Part shown: one piece after another, positions 52,766 to 61,411 of the stretch
Layout of the letters: each line of letters opens with the position of its first letter
Numbering within the stretch: the stretch's first letter is position 1
Source: Paracoccaceae bacterium
Lineage (GTDB): Bacteria; Pseudomonadota; Alphaproteobacteria; Rhodobacterales; Rhodobacteraceae
Assembly: GCA_022843025.1 (NCBI GenBank)
Contig: JALHOL010000003.1
Location: forward strand, 372,001 to 436,000
DNA: 64,000 bases
Reading direction: 5' to 3'
The notes under the pieces: model-generated
Database searches by the model: none
What the model saw: the letters and a program-made list of their open reading frames with translations, nothing else
What the model was told of the DNA's origin: nothing
Position numbers and translations under genes: made by a program

Positions 52766-53937
52766 CCGACGTTTTCCTCTGCGCCCATCGCCGCACCCCC
52801 ATTGGCCGCCATGGCGGCGCGATGGCCATGGTCCGCCCCGATGACATGGCCGCCCATGTGATTGACGGGCTCTTGGACCTGCATCCCGGTCTGACGGTGG
52901 ATGAGGTAATCCTGGGCTGCGCCAATCAGGCGGGCGAGGATAACCGCAACGTCGCCCGCATGGCCGTCCTCCTCTCGCGCCTGCCCGACAGCGTGCCGGG
53001 ACTTACCGTGAATCGCCTTTGCGCCTCCGGCCTTGATGCGGTGATCGCAGGCGCACGCGCCGTGCGCGACGGGGCGGATGTTGTGATCGCAGGCGGTGTG
53101 GAAAGCATGACCCGCGCGCCCTTCGTTCTGGCCAAGGCGGAAACCGCCTTTTCGCGTCAGGCGGAGATACATGACACCACCATTGGCTGGCGTTTCGTGA
53201 ATGACCGGATCGCGCGCGCCTATGGCACAGACTCGATGCCCGAAACGGCCGAGAATGTGGCGGCAGAGCACGCGATCTCCCGCGCCGATCAGGATGCCTT
53301 CGCCCTGCGGTCGCAATCGCGCTACAGCGCCGATTGGCACGCGTGCGATCTCCTGCCCGTAACGATCACGGGGCGCAAAGGCGACACCGTGGTCGCGCAG
53401 GACGAACACCCACGCGCCACGACGCTGGAAAAGCTGGCCGCCCTGCCCACCCCGTTCCGCCCGGGCGGCACGATCACGGCAGGCAATGCCGCAGGCATCA
53501 ACGATGGCGCGGCTGCGCTGATCCTCGCCTCAGCCGCCGGGGTGAAGCGCCACGGCCTCACCCCCCTCGCCCGGATCGGCGCGGCGGCATCGGCAGGGGT
53601 TGCCCCGCGTGTCATGGGCGTCGGCCCGGTGGCCGCCGTGGAACGCCTGACCGCACGCACAGGCCGCGCGGCCGCCGATTTCGATGTGATAGAAATCAAC
53701 GAAGCCTTCGCCGCGCAGGTGCTGGCCTGCCTGCGCGCTTGGGGCATCGCGGACGATGATCCGCGTGTGAATGCCTTTGGTGGCGGCATCAGCATGGGCC
53801 ACCCGCTTGGCATGTCCGGCGCACGTATCGCGGGTACCGCCGCGCGCAGGCTGGCCGAAGGCGGCGGCAAAAGCGCTCTGGTCACGCTCTGCGTGGGCGT
53901 AGGCCAAGGCGTCGCGCTGGAGTTGCTGGCCATCTGA
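52762..53937 (+). CDS. Acetyl-CoA acyltransferase (3-oxoacyl/3-oxoadipyl-CoA thiolase type)
   Basis: 391-residue thiolase. The acyl-carrying Cys87 is in NRLCASGLDAV, with the catalytic His in GGGISMGHPLGMSGAR and the second Cys in LCVGVGQG. It is close to PcaF/PaaJ thiolases that cleave 3-oxoadipyl-CoA to succinyl-CoA and acetyl-CoA, so it can finish the ring-degradation route. It overlaps the dehydrogenase by 4 bases and ends the rightward operon. The AraC gene converges on it. Confidence 0.93.
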   Translation: MTDVFLCAHRRTPIGRHGGAMAMVRPDDMAAHVIDGLLDLHPGLTVDEVILGCANQAGEDNRNVARMAVLLSRLPDSVPGLTVNRLCASGLDAVIAGARAVRDGADVVIAGGVESMTRAPFVLAKAETAFSRQAEIHDTTIGWRFVNDRIARAYGTDSMPETAENVAAEHAISRADQDAFALRSQSRYSADWHACDLLPVTITGRKGDTVVAQDEHPRATTLEKLAALPTPFRPGGTITAGNAAGINDGAAALILASAAGVKRHGLTPLARIGAAASAGVAPRVMGVGPVAAVERLTARTGRAAADFDVIEINEAFAAQVLACLRAWGIADDDPRVNAFGGGISMGHPLGMSGARIAGTAARRLAEGGGKSALVTLCVGVGQGVALELLAI

Positions 53938-53956
53938 CCCGGCCTGCCGAGGGGCG

Positions 53957-54943
53957 CTATCCCCCCGCCCGCCCCCCCGTCCTCAAGGTATCGCGTGGCG
54001 ACAGACCATACTGCGCGCGGTAAAGCTCGGAAAACCGCCCGAAGTGGGTAAAGCCCCAGCGCAGCGCAACATCGGTGACTGTCGTTCCCGGCGGTGCAGA
54101 CAAAAGATCGGCATGCGCCCGCGCCAACCGCGCCGCGCGCCAAAAGGCCAGCGGCGTGGTCCCCCGCCAATCGCGAAAGGCCAGTTGCAGCCCGCGCGGC
54201 GAAACCCCCGCCGCCGCCGCCACATCCTCGATGGTGATGGGCTGATCCAGATGCGCCTCGATGAACCCTTCGGCCAGCCGCAGATGGCGCGGCCGGGGGG
54301 CCGCGCGCTGGCGCGCGATCTGGGGGTGATGGTCGTGCCGCGCCTCCAAGAGGCCCGAAAGCACCGTGCTTTCAATCTGCCGCGCCATCAGCCCCGGCCC
54401 GATGGGCGGGTTGCCCGCATCCACCTCATCCACCAACCACAGCACCAGCCGCCGTAGCGCCGCGCCCGGTCCAGAAGCCAAGTCCAGCGGCCCGTCAAAC
54501 GTCAGCGGTCGGTCCGATGGGCCGCCCAGCAGACCCGCCAGATGATCCTGCATCGCCCGGCGCGAGATCTACACCAGAACCTGCCGCGTGCCTTCTTCCC
54601 ATGTCATCCGCGTGGGCAGATGCGGGTTCAGGATCGCCGCGCGGTCGGGCGTAGACAGATAGGTATCGCGCCCGTTGGTGATTTCCGCACCGCCCTCCAG
54701 CGGGATCTGCAACAGGTAGAACCCGCCCAACTCCCCCGGCGCGATCCGCGTGCGCGCGCCGTATTCGATGTAGTTCAGCGACAGCCGTTCCCCCGCCAAA
54801 TGATGGTGGCAGGCATCAAACAGGTTCCGCGCCCCCAGCGTTTCCAGCCGGTGCGGGCAGAACACCGCCGCCACCCGCTCGCGCGCCTCATCAAGGTCGC
54901 GGGTGCGAAACAGAGCATGATGACGCAGAAGCGGCAGGTTCAT
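53957..54943 (-). pseudogene. AraC family regulator interrupted by an in-frame amber codon
   Basis: One 329-codon reading frame with a single TAG at 54569-54571 (codon 125). The upstream part (MNLPLLRHHALFRTRDLDE...EEGTRQVLV) is an AraC_binding_2-type sensor domain. The downstream part resumes in the same frame (ISRRAMQDHLAG) and contains the two AraC helix-turn-helix motifs (ITIEDVAAAAGVSPRGLQLAFRDW and VTDVALRWGFTHFGRFSELYRAQYG). No base is inserted or lost: only one codon (probably CAG, Gln) has changed. It is either a real null allele, suppressed or re-initiated at ATG 54553, or a sequencing error. As the neighbour of the thiolase operon it was probably a pathway activator. Confidence 0.85.
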
Positions 54944-55093
54944 CAGCGGCGACCTTTGTGTCCTTGGCCTTGTTTTCTTGATCCAGCCTAGCATGACAGC
55001 CGCCAATCAGACCCGCCCCGCCTGTCGATTTTTTCGTTTTCCGGATAATCCCCGCGCCCGGCGGATAGACCCATCCCGCCAGCCCGTCACAAT

Positions 55094-55110
55094 CCTTTCA
55101 AATTCAAAGG
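55094..55110. promoter_or_regulatory. Imperfect palindrome upstream of the SDR gene
   Basis: CCTTTCAAATTCAAAGG is a 17-bp inverted repeat with one mismatched pair, about 19 bp before the ATG. It has TTTCAAA half-site similarity to the palindrome at 50841-50858, so the same regulator may be involved. Confidence 0.4.
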
Positions 55111-55128
55111 AAAAAGCGGAGGGCGCGG

Positions 55129-55896
55129 ATGCGGGGATTATCGGGCAAGGTGGCCATCGTGCCGGGGGGCTGCACGAAAATCGGGCGCGCGGTGGTCGAT
55201 GCCTTTGTCGCCGCAGGCACAAAGGTGATGGTGGCAGACATCGCACCGGGCGAGGGATTCGCGCCCGAAGTGGGGTTTCAATCCTGCGACCTGCGCGATG
55301 ATGCCCAGATCACCGCGCTCGTGGCTGCCACGAAGGACCGGTTCGGCCGCATCGACTTTCTGGTGAACGTCGCCTGTTCCTATCTGGACAACGGCGCTGC
55401 CTCCACTCGCGCGGAATGGCTGGAAAGCCTGAACGTGAACGTGGTGGGATCGGTCATGCTGATGCAGGCAGCCGAGGCGGAGTTGGCCGCGACCCATGGC
55501 GCGATCGTCAATTTCGGCTCCATCTCTTCGCGCGTGGCGCAGACGGGGCGCTGGCTATACCCGGTGTCCAAGGCCGCGATCCTGCAACTCACGCGCAATC
55601 AGGCGATGGACCTTGCCCCCAAGGGCATACGCGTGAACGCCGTCAGCCCCGGCTGGACTTGGTCGAACATCATGGACCAGTTGACGAACAGCAACCGCGC
55701 CAAAACCGATGCTGTCGCCGCCCCCTTCCACCTGCTGGGCCGCGTCGCAAACCCGGAAGAGGTGGCCTCCGCCGTGCTGTTCCTCTGCTCAGATGAGGCC
55801 AGCTTCATCACCGGAACCGATCTCTGCGTCGATGGCGGCTATACTGCCATGGGCCCGGAACAGGCGGTGCCTGCCATCCCGCTTTTGATGTCCTGA
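55129..55896 (+). CDS. SDR family oxidoreductase
   Basis: 255-residue short-chain dehydrogenase. Cofactor motif GGCTKIGRAVVDAF (the TGxxxGxG motif reads PGGCTKIG), FLVNVACSYLDNG in place of NNAG, an active Ser in NFGSISSRVAQTG and YPVSKAAILQLTRN giving YxxxK. The altered NNAG (VNVAC) is unusual. GGAGG lies 7-8 bases upstream of the ATG. It begins a rightward pair with the FMO gene 53 bp later. The substrate is unknown. Confidence 0.85.
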   Translation: MRGLSGKVAIVPGGCTKIGRAVVDAFVAAGTKVMVADIAPGEGFAPEVGFQSCDLRDDAQITALVAATKDRFGRIDFLVNVACSYLDNGAASTRAEWLESLNVNVVGSVMLMQAAEAELAATHGAIVNFGSISSRVAQTGRWLYPVSKAAILQLTRNQAMDLAPKGIRVNAVSPGWTWSNIMDQLTNSNRAKTDAVAAPFHLLGRVANPEEVASAVLFLCSDEASFITGTDLCVDGGYTAMGPEQAVPAIPLLMS

Positions 55897-55949
55897 CCTT
55901 TGGCGAGGGGTCGCGATAAGGCCCCCGCCCCAACCCACGGGGAACCACA

Positions 55950-57452
55950 ATGAAAATCGCCATCATCGGGGCCGGTTTTGCCGGACTGACCACCGCGCGC
56001 CACCTGCGCGACTTCGGCCATGACGTGACCGTGTTCGAAAAGGTGCATGACGTGGGCGGCGTCTGGTCCACCACGCGGCTTTATCCCGGCGTATCGACGC
56101 AAAATGGCAAGGACACCTATCACCTGTCCGATTTCCCGATGCCGAAACACTATCCCGAATGGCCGTCAGGCCAGCAGGTGCAGGCCTATCTGAACGCCTA
56201 TGCCGATCACTTTGGCCTGAACCCTCTGATCCGCCTGTCCACCCCCGTCACCCATGCGGCACAGGGCGCAGACGGGCGCTGGACCGTCACCTTCCGGCCC
56301 GACGGGCAGGCGGAACAAACGGAGAGCTTCGATTTCCTGACCATCTGCAACGGCATCTTCTCTGCCCCCGCCATCCCCGACTTCCCCGGTGCGGCAGAGT
56401 TCAAATCCGCAGGCGGCACGATCTGCCATTCTTCGGAATTCCTCGATCTGGAACAGGCGAGGGGCAAGCATGTGGTGGTGATCGGCTATGGCAAATCCTC
56501 TTGCGATGTGGCGGTGGGGCTGGTCGATGCCGCTGCCTCCATGACCGTGGTCGCGCGGGAACTGATCTGGAAAATGCCCAAGAAACTGGGCGGCGTGCTG
56601 AATTACAAATACATCTTCCTCACCCGGATGGGCGAGGCGCTGTTTCCCTATATCCGCCTGCAGGGGGTTGAGAAATTCCTACACGGCGCAGGCCGCCCGG
56701 TGCGCAACTCCATGCTGGGATCGGTGCAGGCGGTGATCACCAAACAGCTGAAACTCAAACAGCGCGGCGCACTGCCGCGAGGGTCATTCGAACGCATCGC
56801 GCGGTCCACCGTCAGCCTTGTCACCGACGGCTTCTTTGATCTGGTGGAGAAAGGCCGCATCACCATCAAGCGTGACACGGCCATCGACCAGTTGGTTGTC
56901 GAAGGCGGCCGCCGCTTTGCCCTGCTGAAATCGGGCGAAAAGATCCCCGCCGATATCGTGATCTGCGGCACCGGATGGCGGCAAGAGGTGCCCTTCCTCG
57001 ACCCTGCGCTTCAGGCGCGCATCATGGACGGGCGCGGCAATTTCCGCCTCTATCGCTGCATCCTGCCCACGGGCGTGCGCAACCTTGCCTTCAACGGCTA
57101 TAATTCCTCCTTCTTCTCGCCCCTGTCGGCGGAAATGGGCGCGCTCTGGATCGCGGCCCATCTGGGCGGCGCGCTGGACCTGCCGTCCGAGCGTGCGCAG
57201 CTTGAGGCGACCGATGCCCGCCTGCGCTGGATGGAGGAACGGACCGAAGGCAAACATGCGCGCGGCACCAATATCATCCCCTTTTCCATGCATCAGGTGG
57301 ATGAGTTGCTTGCAGACATGGGCCTGTCCATCGGCCCGATGCAGCGCTTCATGGAATGGCAGATGCCGGTCAAGCCGGGGGCCTATGCCCGCGTCGCGCG
57401 CGACCTGCACCGCCGGCTGGACAGCGTCGAACGAAAACCCGTGCTGGCCTGA
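55950..57452 (+). CDS. Flavin-containing monooxygenase (FMO/BVMO-like)
   Basis: 500-residue NAD(P)-binding flavoprotein. The FAD motif is IIGAGFAGLTTARHLRDFGH (residues 5-24), a W-rich active-site region GGVWSTTRLYPGVSTQNGKDTYHLSDFP follows, and a second Rossmann motif VVIGYGKSSCDVAVGL binds NADPH. It is related to class B monooxygenases. It could oxygenate an indole- or ketone-type intermediate. Its partners here are an SDR upstream and, facing it, a winged-helix regulator plus a two-component flavin oxygenase. The substrate is not known. Confidence 0.86.
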   Translation: MKIAIIGAGFAGLTTARHLRDFGHDVTVFEKVHDVGGVWSTTRLYPGVSTQNGKDTYHLSDFPMPKHYPEWPSGQQVQAYLNAYADHFGLNPLIRLSTPVTHAAQGADGRWTVTFRPDGQAEQTESFDFLTICNGIFSAPAIPDFPGAAEFKSAGGTICHSSEFLDLEQARGKHVVVIGYGKSSCDVAVGLVDAAASMTVVARELIWKMPKKLGGVLNYKYIFLTRMGEALFPYIRLQGVEKFLHGAGRPVRNSMLGSVQAVITKQLKLKQRGALPRGSFERIARSTVSLVTDGFFDLVEKGRITIKRDTAIDQLVVEGGRRFALLKSGEKIPADIVICGTGWRQEVPFLDPALQARIMDGRGNFRLYRCILPTGVRNLAFNGYNSSFFSPLSAEMGALWIAAHLGGALDLPSERAQLEATDARLRWMEERTEGKHARGTNIIPFSMHQVDELLADMGLSIGPMQRFMEWQMPVKPGAYARVARDLHRRLDSVERKPVLA

Positions 57453-57458
57453 ACCGCG

Positions 57459-58013
57459 TCACGGCCTGCGATGCGTGGCGGCAACGCGCGAGATTTCCTC
57501 GTAAATCCCGGATAGCAGGTTCAGTGTGCGCGTGGCCTCGGCCAGGCGTTCGCTGAATCCCGGCACATTGGCCACCGCCTGCAACAACAGCCGCCGCCGC
57601 AATGCGCCGTAATCCTCGGTCACACGCAGGCCTTCTTCGGTCACCTCATAGGTCACACCCGACCGCCCCGCCCCCTTGCGCAGCACCAGCCCGGCCCCGA
57701 TCAGCTTGCGCAGCGAATACTGGATGTTGGGCACATCATCCCGATTCGTCAGCCGCGCCAGATCCTTGATCGTCTTGGGGCGGTCGTTCATCCGGATGAT
57801 GTGCAAAAGCGCGTTCTCCGGCCCCGTCGCCGCCAGATCGCAGACCGACGCCAGACATTCCGATTGCCAGCGCCCGAATCCCTCAAACGTGCGCATCAGG
57901 GCAAACTCCAGCTCGGTCGTGTCCACCTCGACCGCGCTTTGCGCCAGATGCCAGTGCCAATCCAGCCCCCGCACCCGTGCATCATTTTGAACTGGAATGA
58001 TTTTGTCTGCCAT
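57459..58013 (-). CDS. Winged-helix (MarR-like) transcriptional regulator
   Basis: 184-residue winged-helix protein. The DNA-binding core is ALLHIIRMNDRPKTIKDLARLTNRDDVPNIQYSLRKLIGAGLVLRKGAGRSGVTYEVTEEG (about residues 78-137); a short C-terminal helix follows. The start at 58013 gives MADKIIPVQND with a G-rich ribosome site. It is divergent from the LLM oxygenase gene and very probably controls it through the 116-bp shared region. It is related to regulators commonly found beside LLM oxygenases. Confidence 0.85.
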   Translation of the reverse strand: MADKIIPVQNDARVRGLDWHWHLAQSAVEVDTTELEFALMRTFEGFGRWQSECLASVCDLAATGPENALLHIIRMNDRPKTIKDLARLTNRDDVPNIQYSLRKLIGAGLVLRKGAGRSGVTYEVTEEGLRVTEDYGALRRRLLLQAVANVPGFSERLAEATRTLNLLSGIYEEISRVAATHRRP

Positions 58014-58056
58014 GAACCCCGCCCTTTTCCAGCGTGACTCTGGCCGCACGCGCCCG

Positions 58057-58084
58057 TTGACGCAATTGGAATTTACGATAGACT
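58057..58084 (+). promoter_or_regulatory. Candidate promoter and direct repeats before the LLM oxygenase gene
   Basis: TTGACG and TAGACT are separated by 16 bp. Overlapping and following it, ACTTTCAAA (58082) and ACTTTTAAA (58099) are direct repeats 17 bp apart, which could be bound by the divergent winged-helix regulator. Confidence 0.45.
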
Positions 58085-58129
58085 TTCAAACATAAAATAC
58101 TTTTAAAACTCCAACAGGGACGGCTGACA

Positions 58130-59221
58130 ATGACCCAACACCCGATGCTCTCGGGCGATCGTTTTCGCCTTGGCACTTTTTCCACCAACTGCTCCTCGGG
58201 CATGACGCCCACCAAAGCGCCCGAACGCTGGAACAACAGTTGGGACAACAACCTGAAACTGGCAAAGATGCTGGATGAGGCGGGGATTGATTTCATGCTG
58301 CCGATTGCCCGCTGGATCGGTTACGGCGGCGAGACGGATTTCCACGGCGGCGTGCTGGAAACCATGACCTGGGCCGCGGGCCTGCTGGCCGCCACAAAGA
58401 ACATCGCCGTCTTCGCCACCATCCACACTGCCGCCAACCACCCCGTCGTGGTGGCCAAGCAGATGGCCACGATCGACCAGATCGGCCACGGCCGCGCCGG
58501 GCTGAACATCGTCGCGGGCTGGAACAAGCCGGAATATGAGGCGCTGGGTCTGACCCTGCCCGATGACCATGAAACCCGTTACGGCTATGCGCAGGAATGG
58601 TTCGACCTGATCCGCAAGCTGTGGACATCAGACGATCATTTCGACTGGGACGGCAAGTACTTCAAAGCCGCCAAGGTGAAGGGCGACCCGAAACCAATGC
58701 GCGGCACGGTCCCCATCATCAACGCGGCAGGCAGCCCGCAAGGCCGCGAATTTGCCACCGACAATGCCAACTTCCTGTTCACCCCCGCCATCGACCTTGA
58801 ACGCTCAAAGGCGGAAATCGCGGAACTGAAGGCGCAGGCCAAGGCCAAGGGGCGCGATGTGAACGTGCTGACCTTCAGCCATGTCATCTGCCGCCCGACC
58901 GAGGATGAAGCAAAGGCCTATGCCGATTACACCGCCGTGCAGAATGCCGATACCGATGCCGTCGACAATCTGGTGCGCCTGCAATTCGCCCATGCCCACA
59001 GCTTTCCCCATGATCTGCTGGCCCAGATCAAGCATCTTTTTGCGCTGGGGCATGGCGGTTTCCCCTTGATTGGCACGCCGGAACAGGTGGCCGACGGAAT
59101 CGTGAAGCTGCATGCGACAGGATTTGCAGGAACCACGCTTTCCTTTGTCGATTATGTCGAAGAGTTCCCCTATTTCCGTGACCATGTGCTGCCCCGGCTG
59201 GAGGCGGCAGGGATCAGATAG
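58130..59221 (+). CDS. LLM class flavin-dependent monooxygenase (RutA/SfnG-like)
   Basis: 363-residue luciferase-like monooxygenase. LGTFSTNCSSGMTPTKAPERW at the N-terminus, WIGYGGETDFHGG and VFATIHTAANHPVVVAKQMATIDQIGHGRAGLNIVAGWN are typical of the RutA-like group of FMNH2-using oxygenases. The flavin is supplied by a reductase, encoded 11 bp downstream. The family cleaves or hydroxylates heterocycles and sulfones. An indole-derived substrate is possible from context only. It is divergent from the winged-helix regulator. Confidence 0.88.
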   Translation: MTQHPMLSGDRFRLGTFSTNCSSGMTPTKAPERWNNSWDNNLKLAKMLDEAGIDFMLPIARWIGYGGETDFHGGVLETMTWAAGLLAATKNIAVFATIHTAANHPVVVAKQMATIDQIGHGRAGLNIVAGWNKPEYEALGLTLPDDHETRYGYAQEWFDLIRKLWTSDDHFDWDGKYFKAAKVKGDPKPMRGTVPIINAAGSPQGREFATDNANFLFTPAIDLERSKAEIAELKAQAKAKGRDVNVLTFSHVICRPTEDEAKAYADYTAVQNADTDAVDNLVRLQFAHAHSFPHDLLAQIKHLFALGHGGFPLIGTPEQVADGIVKLHATGFAGTTLSFVDYVEEFPYFRDHVLPRLEAAGIR

Positions 59222-59232
59222 GAGAATGGCAG

Positions 59233-59724
59233 ATGGCCGAACCGGACGCCAAAGCGTTTCGCGATGCGATGCGCGCCTTTGTGGGCAATTGCAGCGTGAT
59301 CACCGTGGGCGAGGGCGAAGAGGCGACGGGGTTGGTCGTCACCTCGGCCATCTCGCTTTCGGCCGAACCACCCTTGCTGCTGGCCTGCGTGAACCGCTCG
59401 GCCTCCAGCCACCCCTTGTTCGCGCGCTACGGCCATTTCGGCTGGAACTCGCTGGGCGCGGCGCATCAGCCGGTGGCGGAACGCTTCTCCGGCTTTGCCG
59501 GGGTGCGCGGGGCCGCGCGCTATGAAGGGGCGGAATGGGAAACCGCCGTCACCGGGGCGCAACTCCTGAAGGGCGCACCGGCCGCCTTTGACTGCACGCT
59601 GGAGGAAATGATCGACCGCGCTACCCATTCCATCCTGATCGGCCGCGTCCGCGCGATCCGCACCACCCCGAACGCCGGGGCGTTGATGTATTGGAACGGC
59701 GCTTATCGCGCGCTAGAGGCTTAA
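59233..59724 (+). CDS. Flavin reductase (two-component monooxygenase partner)
   Basis: 163-residue flavin reductase-like FMN-binding protein. FRDAMRAFVGNCSVITVG, GLVVTSAISLSAEPPLLLACVNRSASSHPLF and GAAHQPVAERFSGF form the flavin-binding split barrel, and a C-terminal IGRVRAIR segment follows. It supplies reduced flavin to the LLM oxygenase just upstream. It ends before a perfect 10-bp GC-rich hairpin (59731-59754). Confidence 0.9.
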   Translation: MAEPDAKAFRDAMRAFVGNCSVITVGEGEEATGLVVTSAISLSAEPPLLLACVNRSASSHPLFARYGHFGWNSLGAAHQPVAERFSGFAGVRGAARYEGAEWETAVTGAQLLKGAPAAFDCTLEEMIDRATHSILIGRVRAIRTTPNAGALMYWNGAYRALEA

Positions 59725-59730
59725 GGCCGC

Positions 59731-59754
59731 AAGGGGGGGCAACCGCCCCCCCTT
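59731..59754 (+). terminator. Terminator after the flavin reductase gene
   Basis: A perfect 10-bp stem, AAGGGGGGGC and its complement, with loop AACC, lies 6 bases after the stop codon. It closes the LLM/reductase operon. Confidence 0.7.
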
Positions 59755-59805
59755 GACCCCCCATTTTCCTTTTGCCCAAACCTTGCGCAGCGGTGCGGGC
59801 AGATT

Positions 59806-59827
59806 GGGTATTTGGGCCAAGATGAAG
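59806..59827 (+). repeat. Dispersed intergenic motif, copy 5
   Basis: GTATTTGGGCCAAGATGAA lies between the convergent flavin reductase and iorB genes. It matches the copies near 19.5 and 30.6 kb almost exactly. Confidence 0.75.
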
Positions 59828-59848
59828 CGGCTAGAAAAGATCTAGGTG

Positions 59849-61411
59849 TCAGGCGAAACTGCGGATCGTAGCCACAGCCCCGTCCAACGCCTTGCCCTCT
59901 TCATCCTTCAGCGCAGCCTCCCGCAACCGGCGGCACCAGTCGGCGGCATCCGGGCGCGCGGCGATCTGCGCGGTGGCGGCAAGGACGCGGTCAAACTTGG
60001 ATTGCCCGCGCGCATGCGTATCGGAATAGCCCTTGATCAGGCGGCGACAGCGGATCAGTTCCACCGCCAGATCATAATTGCGCGCCGTCTCGGCCAAGGC
60101 CGTTTGCAACCAGCGCGCCATATGCGCCTGTTCCTGCGCGTGGCGCAGCGTGCGGCGACGCCATCCGCGCAAGCCCCCCACGATATGCAAAGTCAGAAAG
60201 GCGCGCAGGCTGTCGGTCCGCAGGCGGCGGCCCTTGTTGAACCACAGATCCAGCCGCGCCATCCATTTCGGATCGGCCTCCACCTTCGCACCCAGACGCG
60301 CCGGGAACAGCCCGACGATTTCCTCAGCCCGGGGGTGAAAGAATTCGGTCAGGTGCAGAAGGTTTGCCTCCTTCACCCCCATCTCCTTGCGGATACGGTC
60401 AAAGCGGCGGCCGCGGGTTTTCAGATCGGCCACGCGGATGATGTCGTCATAGGCCATGGCGTTGGCGATGTACTTCGCCGCCTCGCGCGACAGCACCCAG
60501 CCCTGCGCCGCGCTGTCCTGCGCCAGAACTGTGGCAAGCCGGTCCAGGTACTCGCCCCCATAGGCGATGTCCTGAAAATCCACCACCTTGCGCAGGCCCG
60601 GCAGGGCCATCTCGGCCACCGGCGCGGGCAGGGCCGCGACGCGGGCGGCAAGTGTGTCCCAGGCTGCCGTCAGCCGGGCGGGGCCTGTCACCTGTGCCGC
60701 TACCGCCTTGGGCTTTGGCGCGGCCACCTCGGCCACCGGGTTTGCCGCCACGGCCAGCGCCGCGCCAAAAGCGCGCAGCGACCCCTCCACTCCCTTGCCG
60801 CTGGCACGGATCGCAGCCTCGAACGCTGCGCGGTCAAAGGGCAGCGCCCCCGACCCCGCCAGCGCCCCGAAGAGCGAGGCGGAAATCACCGACCCGTTCG
60901 CAATCGCCAGCGCGTCGAAATCCGCCGCGATGAAGCGCTGCGCCGCGATCTCTGCCGCTGCCATCACCTCATCCGATGCCGCGATACCATCCCCCGGCAC
61001 CATCTTTTCCGACACCGCCAGCGCGCGGTGGGTGCTGGCGATCAGCGTGGTCCGGTCCGGCGTCACGAACCCCCGGATGATCGATCGCCCGGCCTCCATC
61101 ATTTCCGCCGCGATCATGATGTCCACATCGCCCGCCGCCGGCATCAGCGAAAAGACCGGCATCGGATCACCCGCCCGATGCGGGGCCATCTCGATGTAAT
61201 AGACCGTGGCCCCGGTCCGTTGCGCCACCCCTGCCACCGATGTGGCCTGCGCGGCATAGCCGTTGGATCGCGCCAGATCCTCGATCCAGCTGGTCAGAAC
61301 CCCGCCGCCCTGCCCACCCACGGCCAGGATCGCCAGCTTGATGATCCCCGACAGGCGCGGATCGGCGGATTTGGCGGGCAAGGCGCCCGACACCATGTCA
61401 TGCACCGTCAT
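59849..61411 (-). CDS. iorB: Indolepyruvate oxidoreductase beta subunit (with C-terminal DUF6537-type domain)
   Basis: 520-residue IorB-like subunit. The N-terminal gamma-type POR domain (AILAVGGQGGGVLTSWIEDLA, then DVDIMIAAEMMEAGRSI) is followed by a long C-terminal extension from about residue 250 that ends in a helical, Arg-rich region (GLRGWRRRTLRHAQEQAHMARWLQTAL). Classical IorB proteins lack this tail, so the protein is a fusion form. The ATG at 61411 overlaps the iorA stop (ATGA), so iorA and iorB are coupled. It would transfer electrons from 2-oxo-acid decarboxylation together with IorA. Confidence 0.88.
   Translation of the reverse strand: MTVHDMVSGALPAKSADPRLSGIIKLAILAVGGQGGGVLTSWIEDLARSNGYAAQATSVAGVAQRTGATVYYIEMAPHRAGDPMPVFSLMPAAGDVDIMIAAEMMEAGRSIIRGFVTPDRTTLIASTHRALAVSEKMVPGDGIAASDEVMAAAEIAAQRFIAADFDALAIANGSVISASLFGALAGSGALPFDRAAFEAAIRASGKGVEGSLRAFGAALAVAANPVAEVAAPKPKAVAAQVTGPARLTAAWDTLAARVAALPAPVAEMALPGLRKVVDFQDIAYGGEYLDRLATVLAQDSAAQGWVLSREAAKYIANAMAYDDIIRVADLKTRGRRFDRIRKEMGVKEANLLHLTEFFHPRAEEIVGLFPARLGAKVEADPKWMARLDLWFNKGRRLRTDSLRAFLTLHIVGGLRGWRRRTLRHAQEQAHMARWLQTALAETARNYDLAVELIRCRRLIKGYSDTHARGQSKFDRVLAATAQIAARPDAADWCRRLREAALKDEEGKALDGAVATIRSFA

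Noticed and set aside
53957-55006. Two separate genes for the AraC halves
   Set aside because: The upstream and downstream frames are identical and meet at a single TAG; together they make one AraC protein of normal length, so a pseudogene or nonsense allele explains them better.
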